Origin: Thereva unica
Taxonomy: Eukaryota > Arthropoda > Insecta > Diptera > Therevidae
Direction of reading: 5' to 3'
DNA length: 64,000 nucleotides
Assembly: GCA_949987705.1 (NCBI GenBank)
Contig: OX465281.1
Span: forward strand, 164,001-228,000
Position 1 is the stretch's first letter. Each line of letters starts with the position of its first letter. A program made the position numbers and the translations under genes. Of this stretch, positions 1-12,199 are shown one piece after another. The notes below the pieces were generated by a model that was not told the origin of the DNA, made no database searches, and saw only the letters and a list, made by a program, of their open reading frames with translations.

Positions 1-218
1 CAGTGATGAGCAAGATTGGTCTTGCAGTTTTGCCTTTGCTTGCACATTTAGCAAAACCAAAGCTAGACCAAGACAAGACAGGACTACAGAAGGGTGAAAG
101 ATCAAGATAGCAAGACTTTTGGCTCATCACTAAGTGCCAAAAGTCTTGCAGCGATCGCTATATTATCTTGGTCTTGCTTTTCTTGCTAAATGTACAAGAA
201 CAGTCTTGCTAATCACTG
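1..218. mobile_element. hAT-like MITE, compound inverted repeat
   Basis: The ends are inverted copies: CAGTGATGAGCAAGA at 1-15 and the complement of CAGTGATTAGCAAGA ending at 218. The CAGTG start is typical of hAT-type terminal repeats. The interior holds a perfect 14-bp hairpin (110-123 against 136-149), whose loop contains another copy of the terminal TCATCACT motif. This suggests two related copies nested or fused. Many GTCTTGC/CAAGACC sub-repeats fill the rest. The left target duplication lies outside the window, so the left limit is not certain. It abuts the RTE-like LINE remnant at 220. No coding capacity. Confidence 0.6.
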
Positions 219-219
219 C

Positions 220-1262
220 AGTTTTTGGATAGTTTCCTCTCCGCCTTGCTTAATGAGTTCTGTATGTATGCTGTCAGACCCTGATGCCTTATTATTTTTT
301 AATGTTCGCAATGCTTGGCGTGCTTCTATGGTAGGGGCTACTGTGCTGCCATTCTTGTGGTCCGCATTCATATTCTGTACATTTCGGATACCACTGTGTC
401 ATTAGTAAATCCTCGAAATGCTCTGCCCATCGAGTCAATACTTCTTCCTTATTACTTAATACCTCCCCACTTTTATCCTTGCACATTGCCACTCTTGCCT
501 TAAATTCTTTTCGTTGCTGATTTATCTTTTTGTAGAAGTTTGTTGCATCATTTAAGCTCGCTGATTCTTCCATTTTTTTCATTTGCTCTTCCCACTACTG
601 CCTCTTTTCGAGTGCATTCTCTTCTCAGCTCGCCTCTTATCCTTATACTCCTCTTCAGAGTTTCTTGTTCTGTGTCTATTAAACATGGCTTGACACCTGT
701 GCTCGGTTTTTCTCCATTGCCGCCTGGGGGCATTCTTCACCAAACCACTCTACCCTTCGTCCTTGTTGCCCGAATCCGGGAACATCTTCAGCTGTTCCTT
801 TATTGTTCTTTTTATATCGTTCCATTGACCGTTCAAGTCTTCGTGTGTGTTTTGACTGGTTTCATTTATTCTTACGTTCAGTAGGTTCTCATATTCAACC
901 TTAGTTGCTCTTCCTTCAATCCTGCCACGTTATATTTTCTATCTCTGTTTCCTCTTCTTGTTTTTATTGCAGATATCCTGTTCCTAATTTTCGTTCTTAT
1001 TAGGAAGTGCTCAGAGTCTATATTTGCGCTGCGGTATGCTCTCACTCCAAGCACATTGGATTGGCGACTTCCAGGCTGCTTTTTGAATATCCCTATGGTG
1101 GTATTTGGTGCTGGATGTAACCATATTTTGCGCCATGGCAAAATTTATCAGTCTTATTCCATTATCATTGTGGTGTTCGTGCAAACTAAACCTTCCGATT
1201 GTCGGCTGAAACGCTGCTTCCCGTCCTATTCTTGCATCGGCATCTCCAATGACTATCTTTAG
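220..1262 (-). mobile_element. RTE-like LINE fossil (endonuclease to RT)
   Basis: Read on the minus strand from 1262 downward, several frames give pieces of a non-LTR retrotransposon ORF in the right order. First comes the C-terminal part of an AP-type endonuclease (GDADARIGRE, then NDNGIRLINFA, then STKYHHRDIQKAAWKSP). The next piece, in another frame, is SANIDSEHFLIRTKIRNRIS. A linker follows (EEQMKKMEESASLNDATNFY), then the start of the RT region (SGEVLSNKEEVLTRWAEHFE; KNNKASGSDSIHTELIKQGG). Frameshifts and stops show it is dead. The combination resembles RTE-like elements, but clade assignment is from memory of the family, not a search. The RT core is missing. Confidence 0.75.
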
Positions 1263-3495
1263 GTCATGACGAGGACAGGTGGTGGTTAGTTGGTTATCCA
1301 GGGGGCACCACGTGGGGGTGACGGTTCGATTTTGCCCGATAGAAATTTTTTCTGATTTAGACTAATACTTTTGTAACCTTACATCCGTCGGCGTACATAA
1401 TCGTGACTATTTTGACAGCTTGCAGATATAGTTGAAGATCTCAAGCCACCATTAATCAATACACGGACATGATTCATTCTAGATCCTTTTCAGTGCTGGT
1501 CAAGATCACTGATTTTTATCGCATTTTTGACGAGGGTTCACAGCAATTAACTTCTACCCATATTCTCGGGGTAGTGGTAAAAAGTTCTTATTTCTCAATA
1601 CAAAACGTATTTTCGCTTGAAATCCTAAAAATTTCCAAATTGCCAACTTTAAAATGCAAATTTCAAGGTAAACAAACTGCGAACTCCTAATTATCGCCAT
1701 AAACCGCTTTTTTCCTAAATTAATTATCCACCGGCAAAAAATCAACTTTGACCTGTTTTTGTTTGCCGCCTCAAGACCGCAGTTAATTGATTTCTCCCGA
1801 TTTTTTCTATTTCCAGATTATCAACGCCGAAAAGGATTGCGCAACTCAATTGAGGGTAAGCACCAACCAGAGTAAACAAATCTCAGCCTAGAAACATTTG
1901 GTCCCAAAAAATAGCAGAGACTTTCGGCCTCGAAACTTTTGACCCGGCAAAAAAATATGGTAAATCATAAAAGTCATCAACAAGCATTTAACAAGCTTCG
2001 TTGTGGCAGTGCTCAGACGGAAAAGCATTAACCCATGTCTGGGTGTTCCTGCCCGGGCTACCTGTGCACAGGGGGCAGATCATTATTGTTCTGATGTCCA
2101 GCGGGTGAACCTGTCCCGGTCGCCAAGGTGTGCACTTCTAGGGAATTTGAAACGTGTTTTGGGTGCGAGCTTTCGTGTCTCCTAATGGATTGGTTTCATG
2201 ATAACCGAAACTTGAGGTTAATGTTTGTCTAATGAAGGTACAGAGAGTGTTCTATTGAATTTAGTGTTAATCATCGTTACCGCGAGGATTTCCTCCGGAT
2301 TCCTTTGTGCACGCAATCCGAGTGGAGAGAAAATCCATTTTTAATTCGGTCCAATCTATCACAACTCCGAAATGATGAACGTAATTGTCACTTTCGCTCG
2401 TTCACGTGCCAGTTTTACTTTTGACAATCCAGGCGGAATAATGGCGCATCGCAGGCGATAAATTGCTCCTTTACTTCGGGCAATCGCGCTCATATGTCAG
2501 CCACGATTTAGGTAGATATCAAATCCTCCTAATCTCTGGGCACACATAGGTATCCCCGGTAATTATCGCAATCAATTGTGAATGTCATCGCGGTAATTAC
2601 ACAACAACAGCATTTATTGCCGATTTGATTGCGAATCATAAACAATTTCTGTCCATTATTCAATTTCCTTTGAGCGTTTCACTTTCAAAAAGCGGAAAAG
2701 TCAGATTCAGGCCGTTCCAGCATCTAAATTACAACAGCATTTGTGTAGCTGCTCCGAGCCCAGCACACCGTCGCGCCTCCTGCTGCAGCCATGCTGCAAC
2801 TGAATGCATTAGCGGCTGGAGCATGTCTGCAGATCTGCCTCTGCGTCGGATTATCGCATTACAGTGGATGCACAAAATAAAAAGTGCATATAATCGAGTC
2901 GACATTTCATGCGCGGTCCTCGGCCTCCGGTGGTGGCCATCAACTCGCTAATCGGCTGTCGCAATGGATTAAGTGAGCTGCGCACGCATTAAAATTGTGT
3001 CCAGTTCTATTGTGAGTTGCATGTGGGACGCAGGCCGCTCTCTCAATAGTATCAATAGGCACAGACTGTTAGCCAATGTTTTAGCACCGCTGTCATTGTT
3101 GTACTTTGTCAACGAATTTTGACGTTTATGACTTTGTGTAGTCGAAGTGAATAATTTCATGTTCGGTGTAAATGCGGTTAGAGGAATAAATCTCAAATGG
3201 CCGCTGTGGGAAACTATGGTACAATTTTGTTGACATGCTTCTTGGAATGGGCACTAATGATTTTCAGCAGAAACACTGGCGTAGATAATCCAAAGAGACA
3301 ATGCGGTCTTCCTTTTTTGCTCTGTCGGCGTTTTCCCATCGATTTACTATGACTTATGTTAACTAAGATTTCTGGCAAAGACGCCGAGCTCTCTGCCCAG
3401 ATAATAACCTATATCAGATTTTAGATCGCCTTCCGAGATACTGCAGGCCAAGAAGCTCCCCCCTTTGCCTATTTCTTAATTTTCGTCCAACCCAG
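1263..3495. other. intergenic, no gene seen
   Basis: No conserved reading frame, RNA gene or clear repeat boundary could be recognised. The stretch is moderately AT-rich and its open frames are short and compositionally random. It may include untranslated LINE sequence near 2000-2200, but nothing there can be assigned. Confidence 0.5.
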
Positions 3496-3499
3496 TACT

Positions 3500-4145
3500 C
3501 CGTCGCAGGAGACCCAATTCCCGGATCACTAGTCAGGCGTAGCTTCCCATACCCATTTTCCGTTCAACCAGCGCACCTCCTAACAGAACTGTCTGCAATT
3601 TTGGGAAAGCTAACTGGCTGGAGGTTATTCGCTTCTTCCAAGCAAGTGACTGGGATTTGTGTTTCCTTTGTATAGACTTCAAGCCCAAGGCGGAATAAAT
3701 TGTTTCATGGGAAATGCATGTACATCATTCTTGGCTAAATCGCTCCGTTTACCATAATGTCCTTCGGAGTTTATCCAGATCCTTGCTATATATGTTCAAG
3801 CCTTTTACTAAAGTATGGCACCCAATTCAGAAGGCTAAACTCCAAGCTATTGGTTTACTCAGTTTTAAAGAGTAGAATGGTAGTTTTCTTTCTGGTAGTT
3901 CTATCACAGTAGGATGGCGTTCATTGAAAATTCTATACATTTCGGCTGGAGTCCACCTGGTCTGTCTTTTTATTTTGCTTTTTCCCTAATTTTTATGAAT
4001 AACTTGATCTCAATCGCCTAAAACCTACTTCGCCGCTGATTACACTCTCTGCAAGCAAATCGCAATGCAATCAAACTCACCGGTGATGACTCCTTTAGTT
4101 CCTTCGTAGAATCATTGAACCACCGTAAGAATGTATGTGTTGAAG
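3500..4145 (+). mobile_element. jockey-like LINE fossil, internally deleted
   Basis: At about 3585-3730 a frame reads CNFGKANWLEVIRFFQASDW and then DLCFLCIDFKPKAE, resembling the end of the endonuclease and linker region of jockey-type LINEs. At 4068-4135 a second piece reads NAIKLTGDDSFSSF followed by ESLNHRKNV. This corresponds to the post-RT C-terminus also seen at 17205-17590. The reverse transcriptase between them is missing, so this is an internally deleted, decayed copy. Confidence 0.45.
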
Positions 4146-7100
4146 GGGATGCAACGGCTCATCTGCCTCCAACTTACCCCTCAACCTAAATCAAATCATG
4201 CCACTTTTTAACGTTTCTCAATAGATTCGAACGATTCGTTAAGCTAAATTTATCGCGTGGGAGGTGCACCATGGCTACACCGCGAATCTCAGTTTTTGTA
4301 AGTGTTTCATTTTAACATGTTAGAGCGTGTAAAAAGTGACTACAATGTTAATCAAATGGGTGACGTCACAATAACACACTTTAAGCCTGTTGAAATAACA
4401 CACTTCCAAAAGCTACGATTTGCAGTGTAGGAAAAGAGATCTTGGAGCTCTAAACAAAACGTTCCAAGAGATCTGAAAGTAACACTTGACTAGGGGTTGG
4501 GACGTTTTCCTAACTCAATACTTAGTATTGGCGAGGGAAATATTTTGGAAGAGGCTACGAAACTAAATACTCCGAAGAATCTTTGCGCTATTGAGAAAAT
4601 TCATCTCACAGACAGAATGTAATTTAAAACTCATCCAGCTGGGGTGGGTTGAGCTATACCTCGAGTACGAGTATAGTAATATGAGTAAAGTACTCCGATA
4701 CTTCACGGATGTCTCATCTCAGCCATCAACTAGTTTTGTTATAAGCCAGACTCCATCAAAAGTTTCATCTTCATTCAGTGAAAATGAGATCACTTCAATA
4801 CTCGGCAAATCTTGGCTAATTCCTTAACAATACCCTCAGAATATTGATTTAGCAGCCACGGTCTAATTTATTCTTACCCAACTCGCACAAATATAACCTA
4901 AAAAAAACCTTGCAAACTACGTAGTTGGGCCTGCACCAACATCAACCTAGGACACTACATCTGCATTAGCCAGAGTCTATTTATTATTCTCCTTAACCCA
5001 GCTGCTGCCAGTTCCTTACGACCATCCACTGGTTAATCAATATTTTGTTTGCGCTAAAGTCAACTTCGTTTCTTGAGCGCAAATTAAGGAAGACGCCAAG
5101 ACGCTTGTCCCCGCTGTGGCAAGCATAAGACGAAGACTGGCCATCGCACGTGCCGCGACCAACATAATACTCTCAAGCCATTATTTACGAATGTCGCGCT
5201 TTGCACAAAAACATCTTAAATTTTAGCATAAGATAAAACTTTGTTCACGGCTCATAATTTATGCCAGAGCGACTCTCGGGGCTTATCTGCGGAATGTACT
5301 CCAAAAATAAGACAGAGTCTGAGCATGACGATAAAAATAATATTCCACTGCTGAGTTACACTTGACACCGACGCACCGAATGCTAACTTCCTTGTAGCAG
5401 ATTTTTGTTGCTCTTTGTTCTTCGTTTGTGTCTAGAAAATATTTGGACGAGAGCCAAACTATATAATCGCAAGCGTGTAATAAAATAGCAACGACAGCAG
5501 CTTGACCGGCTTACGTGAGAACCGACTTACCACTCAGCAATCCGCCCTCGCGATTGTCTTCTGATGTCATGCCGCGAGAGGTAATAATGGGACTCGGAGT
5601 GAATTGGAAAAGTAAAGGTGATTTGCTTCGCAAATATGGGGGAAATCTGTGTTTTTTGGGTTTTTCTCAATTCGAAAAAGGAGAAGCAGTTTCGAGCCCC
5701 GTCCTGACGCATCTTGACAGGCCCAAAATTAATGGTCTTCTTAAATCTTCATTTGTGGCCACTAACGACACTAATCAGTCAATTTCGAAACCGTCGAGCA
5801 GCAGCTCTTGGGAAAAATCGTCTCACATATGTGGAAGTTGCCTGCATTATTAATTTCGAAGTAAGCCAAACTCCCACTCGCGCCGCGCTCGCGAATCCCA
5901 ATCACGAGACTCACAGTTGTTTGCTTAATCCGAAGTCTTCCGTTTTCCTAATGACCCTTTTTTGCTAATTCACCAAACAATCTTGACATTCTCCGCGCCC
6001 GCTCCTGATTAGTCAGGGAATTAATCTTGGGAGATCAAAGAACAACAACGGGTCGCTGCCAGTTACCGTAACTTGTCTGTCCAAAATCTTGCGCCAATAT
6101 GTCACCACTGGTCTCGTGGTGGCAAAAGATCGCGGCTCTTCGACGGGTCTAGGTACAGAAGCCATAGATATCCCTCCGAGGGGAATGCTATCTGGTTGTC
6201 AGCCGTGCTCATAACTTCGCAAGATGAATCGATGACTTGACGAGCTGCGAGTGGCTTTTTTAGTTCTTTGTTTTAGACCCGAGCGATTCCGTTGCTGGCT
6301 CCGAGTGAGGGGCCCACGCACTCACGTTGCTGGTTCAGAAAAATAAGGAACGCGAGACTTGCGCGCCCGCAGGTTTTCCAAAAGTTACACCCGCTACAAT
6401 TCACCAAGCGCGCAAACTCCGGCAGATCGAGCAAGAGCTGGCAACTTGCGGATTGATTCATCACTCGGCGGAACCAGTTTTCCGCTGGGTTTCCTTATTT
6501 AACAGTGGCGAGTGTGTTACCTTGAAAGCTGACAGAATTTCTACAATTACCTAGTGATAGGAAGCAGCTAAAGCAGTCGGAGTCAATGATGCTCCATTAG
6601 TAAATTTTATGACGGTTTTTTATAATGCACTGATCATGGCTATAAATTTGAGTGGATCTGGCAGGTAGGTCTTTCCACTATTGGCGTTGATGCCTGGTAC
6701 TTGTTGACTCAACTGTTAGTTTGCTTTTGGTGTGCACCACTGAGTAGTCTTCAGGCGGTGTCATCTGTGTCGGTTTCGTTCACGATACTACCATCGAACG
6801 GAAGGGTTAGACAGAAGGGTACGAGTATTAACAATCATCTATGTTACAGGACACATACACATACGCATGAACGAATTTTCGGTTGATAGATGGTGTGCAC
6901 TTGAGGTCAGTTCCCTGTAAGGAGACATTTTAGAGCACAGTGCAAAGCTAGTGAAGAATCGGAGAATTTTTTTATGTGGAAGAACCAAGTTAAGAAATCA
7001 CCCTTCTGGCATGATGTTGACGAGGTGGTGTAAAGTCTAGTAGTAAGCTTAGCTTGAATAGAAGAGAATAGGGGTTCAAGCCCCAGATTCATTCAGTCTC

Positions 7101-7340
7101 GAAGGACGCTGCACGAGGCTTGATGTGAATGTCGGGAGGAAGTAGGTGCAGGAGAACATCAAGAGTGTTCGTGGAGCTGTTCTCGTGGCCCCTATTGTCC
7201 TTATTGTTGCCACTTGCTGGTCTCTTCCCAACATTGATTTTGGTCCTGCTCAGCGTTGGCCACCAACGGGCTACGAGAGTGTGGGATCAGGACCAGGAAC
7301 TTCTTTGACTTGGGACCCCATATGTTGCCGAAAGCCTTGG
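4146..7340. other. intergenic, no gene seen
   Basis: No conserved protein, RNA gene or repeat with definable ends was recognised. Open frames are short and overlap on both strands without protein-like composition. A Pol III B-box-like string sits near 7070, without a convincing A box. Confidence 0.45.
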
Positions 7341-7348
7341 GTCTAGGT

Positions 7349-7800
7349 TTAGTCCAAAAATTCCACCCTGGAGGATAGAGTGAAAGTGTGCCCTTCTAAC
7401 CGCGAAAGGTTGAAGGAGGGACTTTTCGTTTTCCCCGTGATTAGCATTTGCCTTCGACTGCCAGACCGCAACCTGCTGCCCAGCCGCCAATTCTTGTCAG
7501 GCATTATTACTAAATCGTCTGCGGATTGATGCTGCTCTACTTCTGCGTATTTATTTATTGGCACTAACCACAGTACGGGGGCGATCACTCCTCCGCATGG
7601 TGTTCCCCTGATGGCGTACTTTATTGCAATCTTGGTTCCCAATTCCGCTTTTTTCGAATTCAAAATAACCGCCAGCTGTTGCCTCAGGCTTGCTTCTAAA
7701 TTTAGGGCTGTTACAGTTGCTAGAATCGATTCAATACGTTCTTTGTTAAAGGCACCTTACATGGCTATCAAGGCTACGGACTGGTTCACTGCCAATATAA
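7349..7800 (-). mobile_element. LOA/R1-like LINE reverse transcriptase fossil
   Basis: On the minus strand from 7800 downward the translation reads AFNKERIESILATVTALNLE, then GTPCGGVIAPVLWLVPINKY, then SADDLVIMPDKN, ending SFNLSRLEGHTFTLSSRVEFLD. These match the order of RT blocks in R1/LOA-type non-LTR elements: the GTPQGG(V)ISPLLW box, the YADD catalytic box (here SADD, tyrosine replaced) and a palm/thumb segment ending in the FLG-like motif (here FLD). An in-frame stop precedes the first block. The copy is a truncated, inactive fragment. Confidence 0.75.
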
Positions 7801-7903
7801 GCTTTTAAGCATGTTGAGCTGGGGACACTAAAGTCATGTCTATCGATCGGCGGATATGAGAGCTGATGTCCCTTTTTAGTGTCCTGAGCGCAAAGAATGT
7901 TAA

Positions 7904-8110
7904 GTCGGCTCTACACGATGCTATGAACACCCTCCAACGTTGGACGCTTGATGGTAGCACGCATCGTGTGGTCGATGCTCGAACTACGAGTGTCCAATGT
8001 TAAGCGTCCAACATTGGTGTTGGGACATGTTCGGGCTGTTGTCGGTATTGAATCACACGTAGGAAACCAACGTTCGCACGAACGCTCGCCGCATCGTGTA
8101 GAGCCGGCTT
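7904..8110. mobile_element. MITE with TAA target site
   Basis: Terminal inverted repeats share CGGCTCTACACGATGC: left at 7906-7921, right complement at 8093-8108. TAA lies directly outside both ends (7901-7903 and 8111-8113), which fits the 3-bp TWA duplications of PIF/Harbinger-type elements. The middle contains further self-complementary GTTGGACGCTT strings. About 207 bp, non-coding. Confidence 0.65.
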
Positions 8111-8113
8111 TAA

Positions 8114-9700
8114 GCTAATCGGCCTGCTGCTGCGTTTGGAATGAGGACAACTCACGGGGTCATAACTGAGCCACACGCAACTCTTAAATATTACACCTAG
8201 CCTTGTTATTACTAGCCCAGGGAATTCCTTCAGCATGGCTGGTTTTAAAATCCCAGTTGCAAATCAAAGGAACATTCCCTGGCTCATAACCCATATGAAT
8301 CAATGCGTTCACAGATCAACGAAATAATGAAAAGTTGGACTGAGCTTCGCACGAACTGTAAAAGTTGAAGCCCATCATTACTCCCATCGCAAAAAGAAGC
8401 CGCCGGTTTGTATATCTCGAAAATTACTTTTACACCCGATGGAGCCCCACCAGAAAAAAAACATATAGTAAATATTTGGCATCGCCGAAGCTATTTTAAG
8501 TGCAAGCATAACACCAAAAAACCGCCTGTATTCTCGGATGTGGAGCAGTTTTCCTTCGGCCTCTTCTATTTCCAGAAGCTCTCTACATATATTCGTCAGT
8601 CGGTATGGCTGTCATATGAAAAGTGGCTTAAAATAAACTTCACACTACCAGAAGTGATTTTGGCATATTAAAAGAAAAACGAGAAAATATTTTATTTTCC
8701 GGCATTTTGTTATTATTTCAATTTTCGAATTATTTTTGGACTGAAACTATCTTCCTCCTGAGTGTGTTCTGCGTCGCGGCCCTATTTTTAGGGCGAACGT
8801 GCAAAGTTCAACCTCCTGCCCGGAAAACGTCTGCGCGATTTTTTCGACCGAATTCCTCCGCGTGATGAAATTTAATTGATTTCGCGTTTACTTGATTGTC
8901 CTTCAGAATTGGAGAGCGTTTATGGCTAAACAAACGCCCCTTTTCGATCCGATTCTGAAAATAGATGCCGACGCGAAGTGAAAATGCTCGAATTTTGTGT
9001 ACCGCGAATGGCGGCCGCATTGCGCCGTCTTCAACTGATATTTACCTCAGACTTGGCCCAAATCGGTGCCAAGTTGGATTTTTTGAGGTGTTGAAGTGGT
9101 TTTTGATTTCTTTGATTCATTATTTTTTGAAAGGGGATTTTTAATGAAAACATTTTTAAATAAAATCGCAAACAGTTTTTTGTGTACGTCCAATTTTACA
9201 TGTGAATCATTTTGATTGATGGTGATTTGGTGCCAAAAGACGTTATAATATTATTTCGCTATTTCGTTTATGTTAGTTTTTGTGGGGCATGCAATAAGTT
9301 CATGGCTAGTTTACCAATTTTGGTCGTGTAGCGACTTAGCATGAACTACTTTTTCACATCTAAAACTTGCTATGTTTGGAGAAGATGATAGTCAATCCAT
9401 TATGGTTTATTTCCACCATTCTAAGGCGCTGGTTCAGCCAATTAAGAGACCGTAGCTAAAGGGGATATTTGAAAAAATCAAACGATTTTACGAAACCTCT
9501 CCGCGATCATTTTTGTAGTGAATTTTCCATTTCCATTTCAGTGGGAAAGCCGATCTGAAAACCTCCTAGTTTTTACTTGTCAGATGTCATGAATGACAGT
9601 TGCATATTGACAGTTCCAAAATGACCCCTTGAAGGCTCTTCAAGAATGTAACTAAAACTTCGTGGCAGCGTTATGCATATCTACTATTTCATAGCTACTC
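8114..9700. other. intergenic, no gene seen
   Basis: No conserved coding frame or RNA gene was recognised between the two neighbouring MITEs. Composition is AT-rich with short homopolymer runs. Confidence 0.5.
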
Positions 9701-9703
9701 TAA

Positions 9704-10150
9704 GGCCCGGTATGCTAGGCTCAAGTAATTACTTGACCTATCTTAAACCTATGTAAAAAAAATTGTCAAGAAATGGCTCAGAAATATTTTCTGCTGCGAT
9801 TTCTTCACCCGGTATGCTAGGTTCAAGAAATCACACCAGAAAAATCGTGTTTTTTTAATGACGCGCAGATGTCGCTATTGATAAAATTTTAGTTTTTCTT
9901 CCAGAAATAAGTGTCGAGGCACTTATTTCTTTAAGTAATTTTGACGTTTCATGGGTTTTTTTAAATTGAAAGTAGAAGTTGAAGGAAGCCTTGCGTTTTA
10001 AGTAATCGTTGAACCCTTAACAAAACAACTGTACTGTCAGCAATGACAATTAGCAAAATGCCAAAATTTTTTACTGACTGTCAATTTTTCTTAAGGGAAT
10101 AAATGCACAAGTTTTCTTGAGAAAATTCCTTGAGCCTAGCATACCGGGCT
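9704..10150. mobile_element. MITE, CCGGTATGCTAGGCTCAAG termini
   Basis: The left end GGCCCGGTATGCTAGGCTCA is repeated in inverted form at the right end (complement, ending at 10150). TAA flanks both sides (9701-9703 and 10151-10153). A third, direct copy of CCCGGTATGCTAGGTTCAAG lies just inside the left end at 9808-9827, so the left terminus is duplicated internally. About 447 bp, no coding frame. The flanking TAA suggests a Harbinger-like origin, by inference only. Confidence 0.75.
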
Positions 10151-10153
10151 TAA

Positions 10154-11978
10154 AACAGAATGTGACATCGTAACCGTATTCTGCAAGAATTTGATTAATT
10201 TCTAAATTAGCGCACTGCGTTTAAGCAATTGTATTCTCGCAACCAACGACTCCATTCTTCTCTCTTAATCGAAAGTTAACCGTCCCATTGCTGCAGTTAT
10301 CAAAAACCCGTGCAAAACACAAAAACACTATGTCAAAATCTCCAGCAACAAGGAAATTTGCATTCAATCCGTAATTATTCGCCAATTTTCACAAGCAGCA
10401 AGAACAGAGCTCTGCGCAGTAGCTGCAATGGGCGACATGAGCGGAGCCTCTACCGAAATCCATGAAGATCAACAGAAGCGTGACTTCTTGTCGAACTTCT
10501 ACAGTGAACCAAAGAAAACAGCAAGTGCTGGAACACACTTGGTCGGATCTGGTGGGCATGGTTCTAACCCGCGACGAGATCAGTCAAGCCGGAGTCGAAC
10601 TCGCCACCTCTGCAGCCAGACTGCCATGACCATGGAAGAAGATCAAGCCGCGATCGCGCGGATCACCTCGAAATGAAAAAACTCCATTTGTTAATTGAGA
10701 GAATGGCGAAAACATAATAAAAACAGCGAAAGTTTTTTTCCTCCGTTTTTTGCTGGTGTTCATTCAGGTCTGACTAAGTGTTACCTCATCGCGGGAGAAG
10801 AATGACCTTCAAAGCGGCGATCGGGCAACTCCAATCAATAGATCAACCGCAATCGACCAATGCCGATGACTCACCGCTTGCGATTCTTGGCTATCCGCAG
10901 CAAGAGTCAATCACTTGTGACGAGCGCGTCTTGAAGAGTGGGTGAATAGCACCTTCGAGATTTTATTTCTTGTCGCTTTATTTTGAAATTTGTTTCATTA
11001 TTAGATTTTGGCAGCGCGCTCTGTTGGCGAGCGTAATTTAAAGTCGCACACCGCTGATGCCCGCGAAACTATTTCAGATCTTATCGCAACCAAAACCCGC
11101 TTGAAATAAACGCTGCGAGGTGTGATAGCCATCTCCATTGCCGTCACTTATGCTCAATTTTCATTGTAAACGCGATAATCCGGGGCTAATTTTTTTCGGC
11201 TCGCTGCTAGACGCGATATCATGCGGCGGTATCTGAGCTTAAGTGGAAAATTAACTAATGATTAGCATGTCGGACTCTGTTTGTATTTACTGATTGCGGG
11301 CGAGTACGGACGAAAGATACTTTCTTTTGGTTAATCATCTAAGGACCCACTCGCCCCTAAATTTTTAAATATATTGGCCTCGTTAGGTTTGAGGCCCGTG
11401 AAATCTTGCAATCAGAGGTGGTGTTCTCGTTGGCGAGTGACGTGACATGTCGATACCTATACACGTATCGAGGAAAATGTCACTTCACACGCCACCTCGC
11501 GACACTTAAATACGAATTTTGTCGAAATCTGTTAGATTGACAATGATAGTACCAATTTAAGGTCAACGTGACACATCACACATAATTCTATCCTTGTTCC
11601 TTTGGGTTTGGACCATTCAATTTTTAATTAAAGCATCTCAGGAGCGCTTGGCCTGCATTTAGAATGGGACTTAGTCTAAGTTCAATGCTGAACGACCTAG
11701 TCACCGCGGTCAGCCATTATGGAATACGGTTATCCTCCATCCTGATTCCGTGGCCCTATTGATTTTTATAAAGGTTGAGAGTACGACGTCAAAAACTTCA
11801 TACAACTCGCTGTTGCATTTCCTTCGCCATGTTCCATCCTTTCTCGTTGGGCCTATTACGCACCTGAGAACTTTTCTCTCAAGCCTGTTGTCTCGTTCCT
11901 CGTATATCCTGGGCCATAGTCAAAGTCCGACTGTGCGGTTATTGACCCACATCTCAGGACTGACGCTCCTGGATTTCG
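10154..11978. other. intergenic, no gene seen
   Basis: Open frames at 10428 and 11750 are short and show no family resemblance. No RNA gene or repeat ends were identified. Confidence 0.5.
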
Positions 11979-11980
11979 TT

Positions 11981-12199
11981 TAAGCGGGATTTCCACTTAG
12001 CTGGTTACCAGCGCTGATTGTACTGCTGGTGGGTTGGTTGGTGCAGCTGGCAGCCATCCGAAATTTGGAAATTTTTGATTATTCTCAAGCTGGTTGAGCC
12101 AGCACTTGCTAGGGTTGACTAATATGCAGGGAAAGCCTTGGGAGCCAGCAGAAGATACAACCAGCGCTGGCAGCCAGCTAAGTGGAAAACCCGCTCTAA
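11981..12199. mobile_element. MITE with TTA/TAA flanks
   Basis: The ends form an inverted repeat of about 40 bp. The left end runs GCGGGATTTCCACTTAGCTG and the right end's complement runs GCGGGTTTTCCACTTAGCTG, both continuing to CCAGCGCTG. TTAA-type flanks on both sides suggest a 3-bp TTA/TAA target site. The element is about 215 bp and non-coding. CAGC/GCTGG sub-repeats fill the interior. Confidence 0.7.

Noticed and set aside
7020..7100. tRNA-like B box GGTTCAAGCCCC, possible SINE
   Set aside because: The A-box candidate upstream is poor, no cloverleaf folds, and no A-rich tail or second copy was found.
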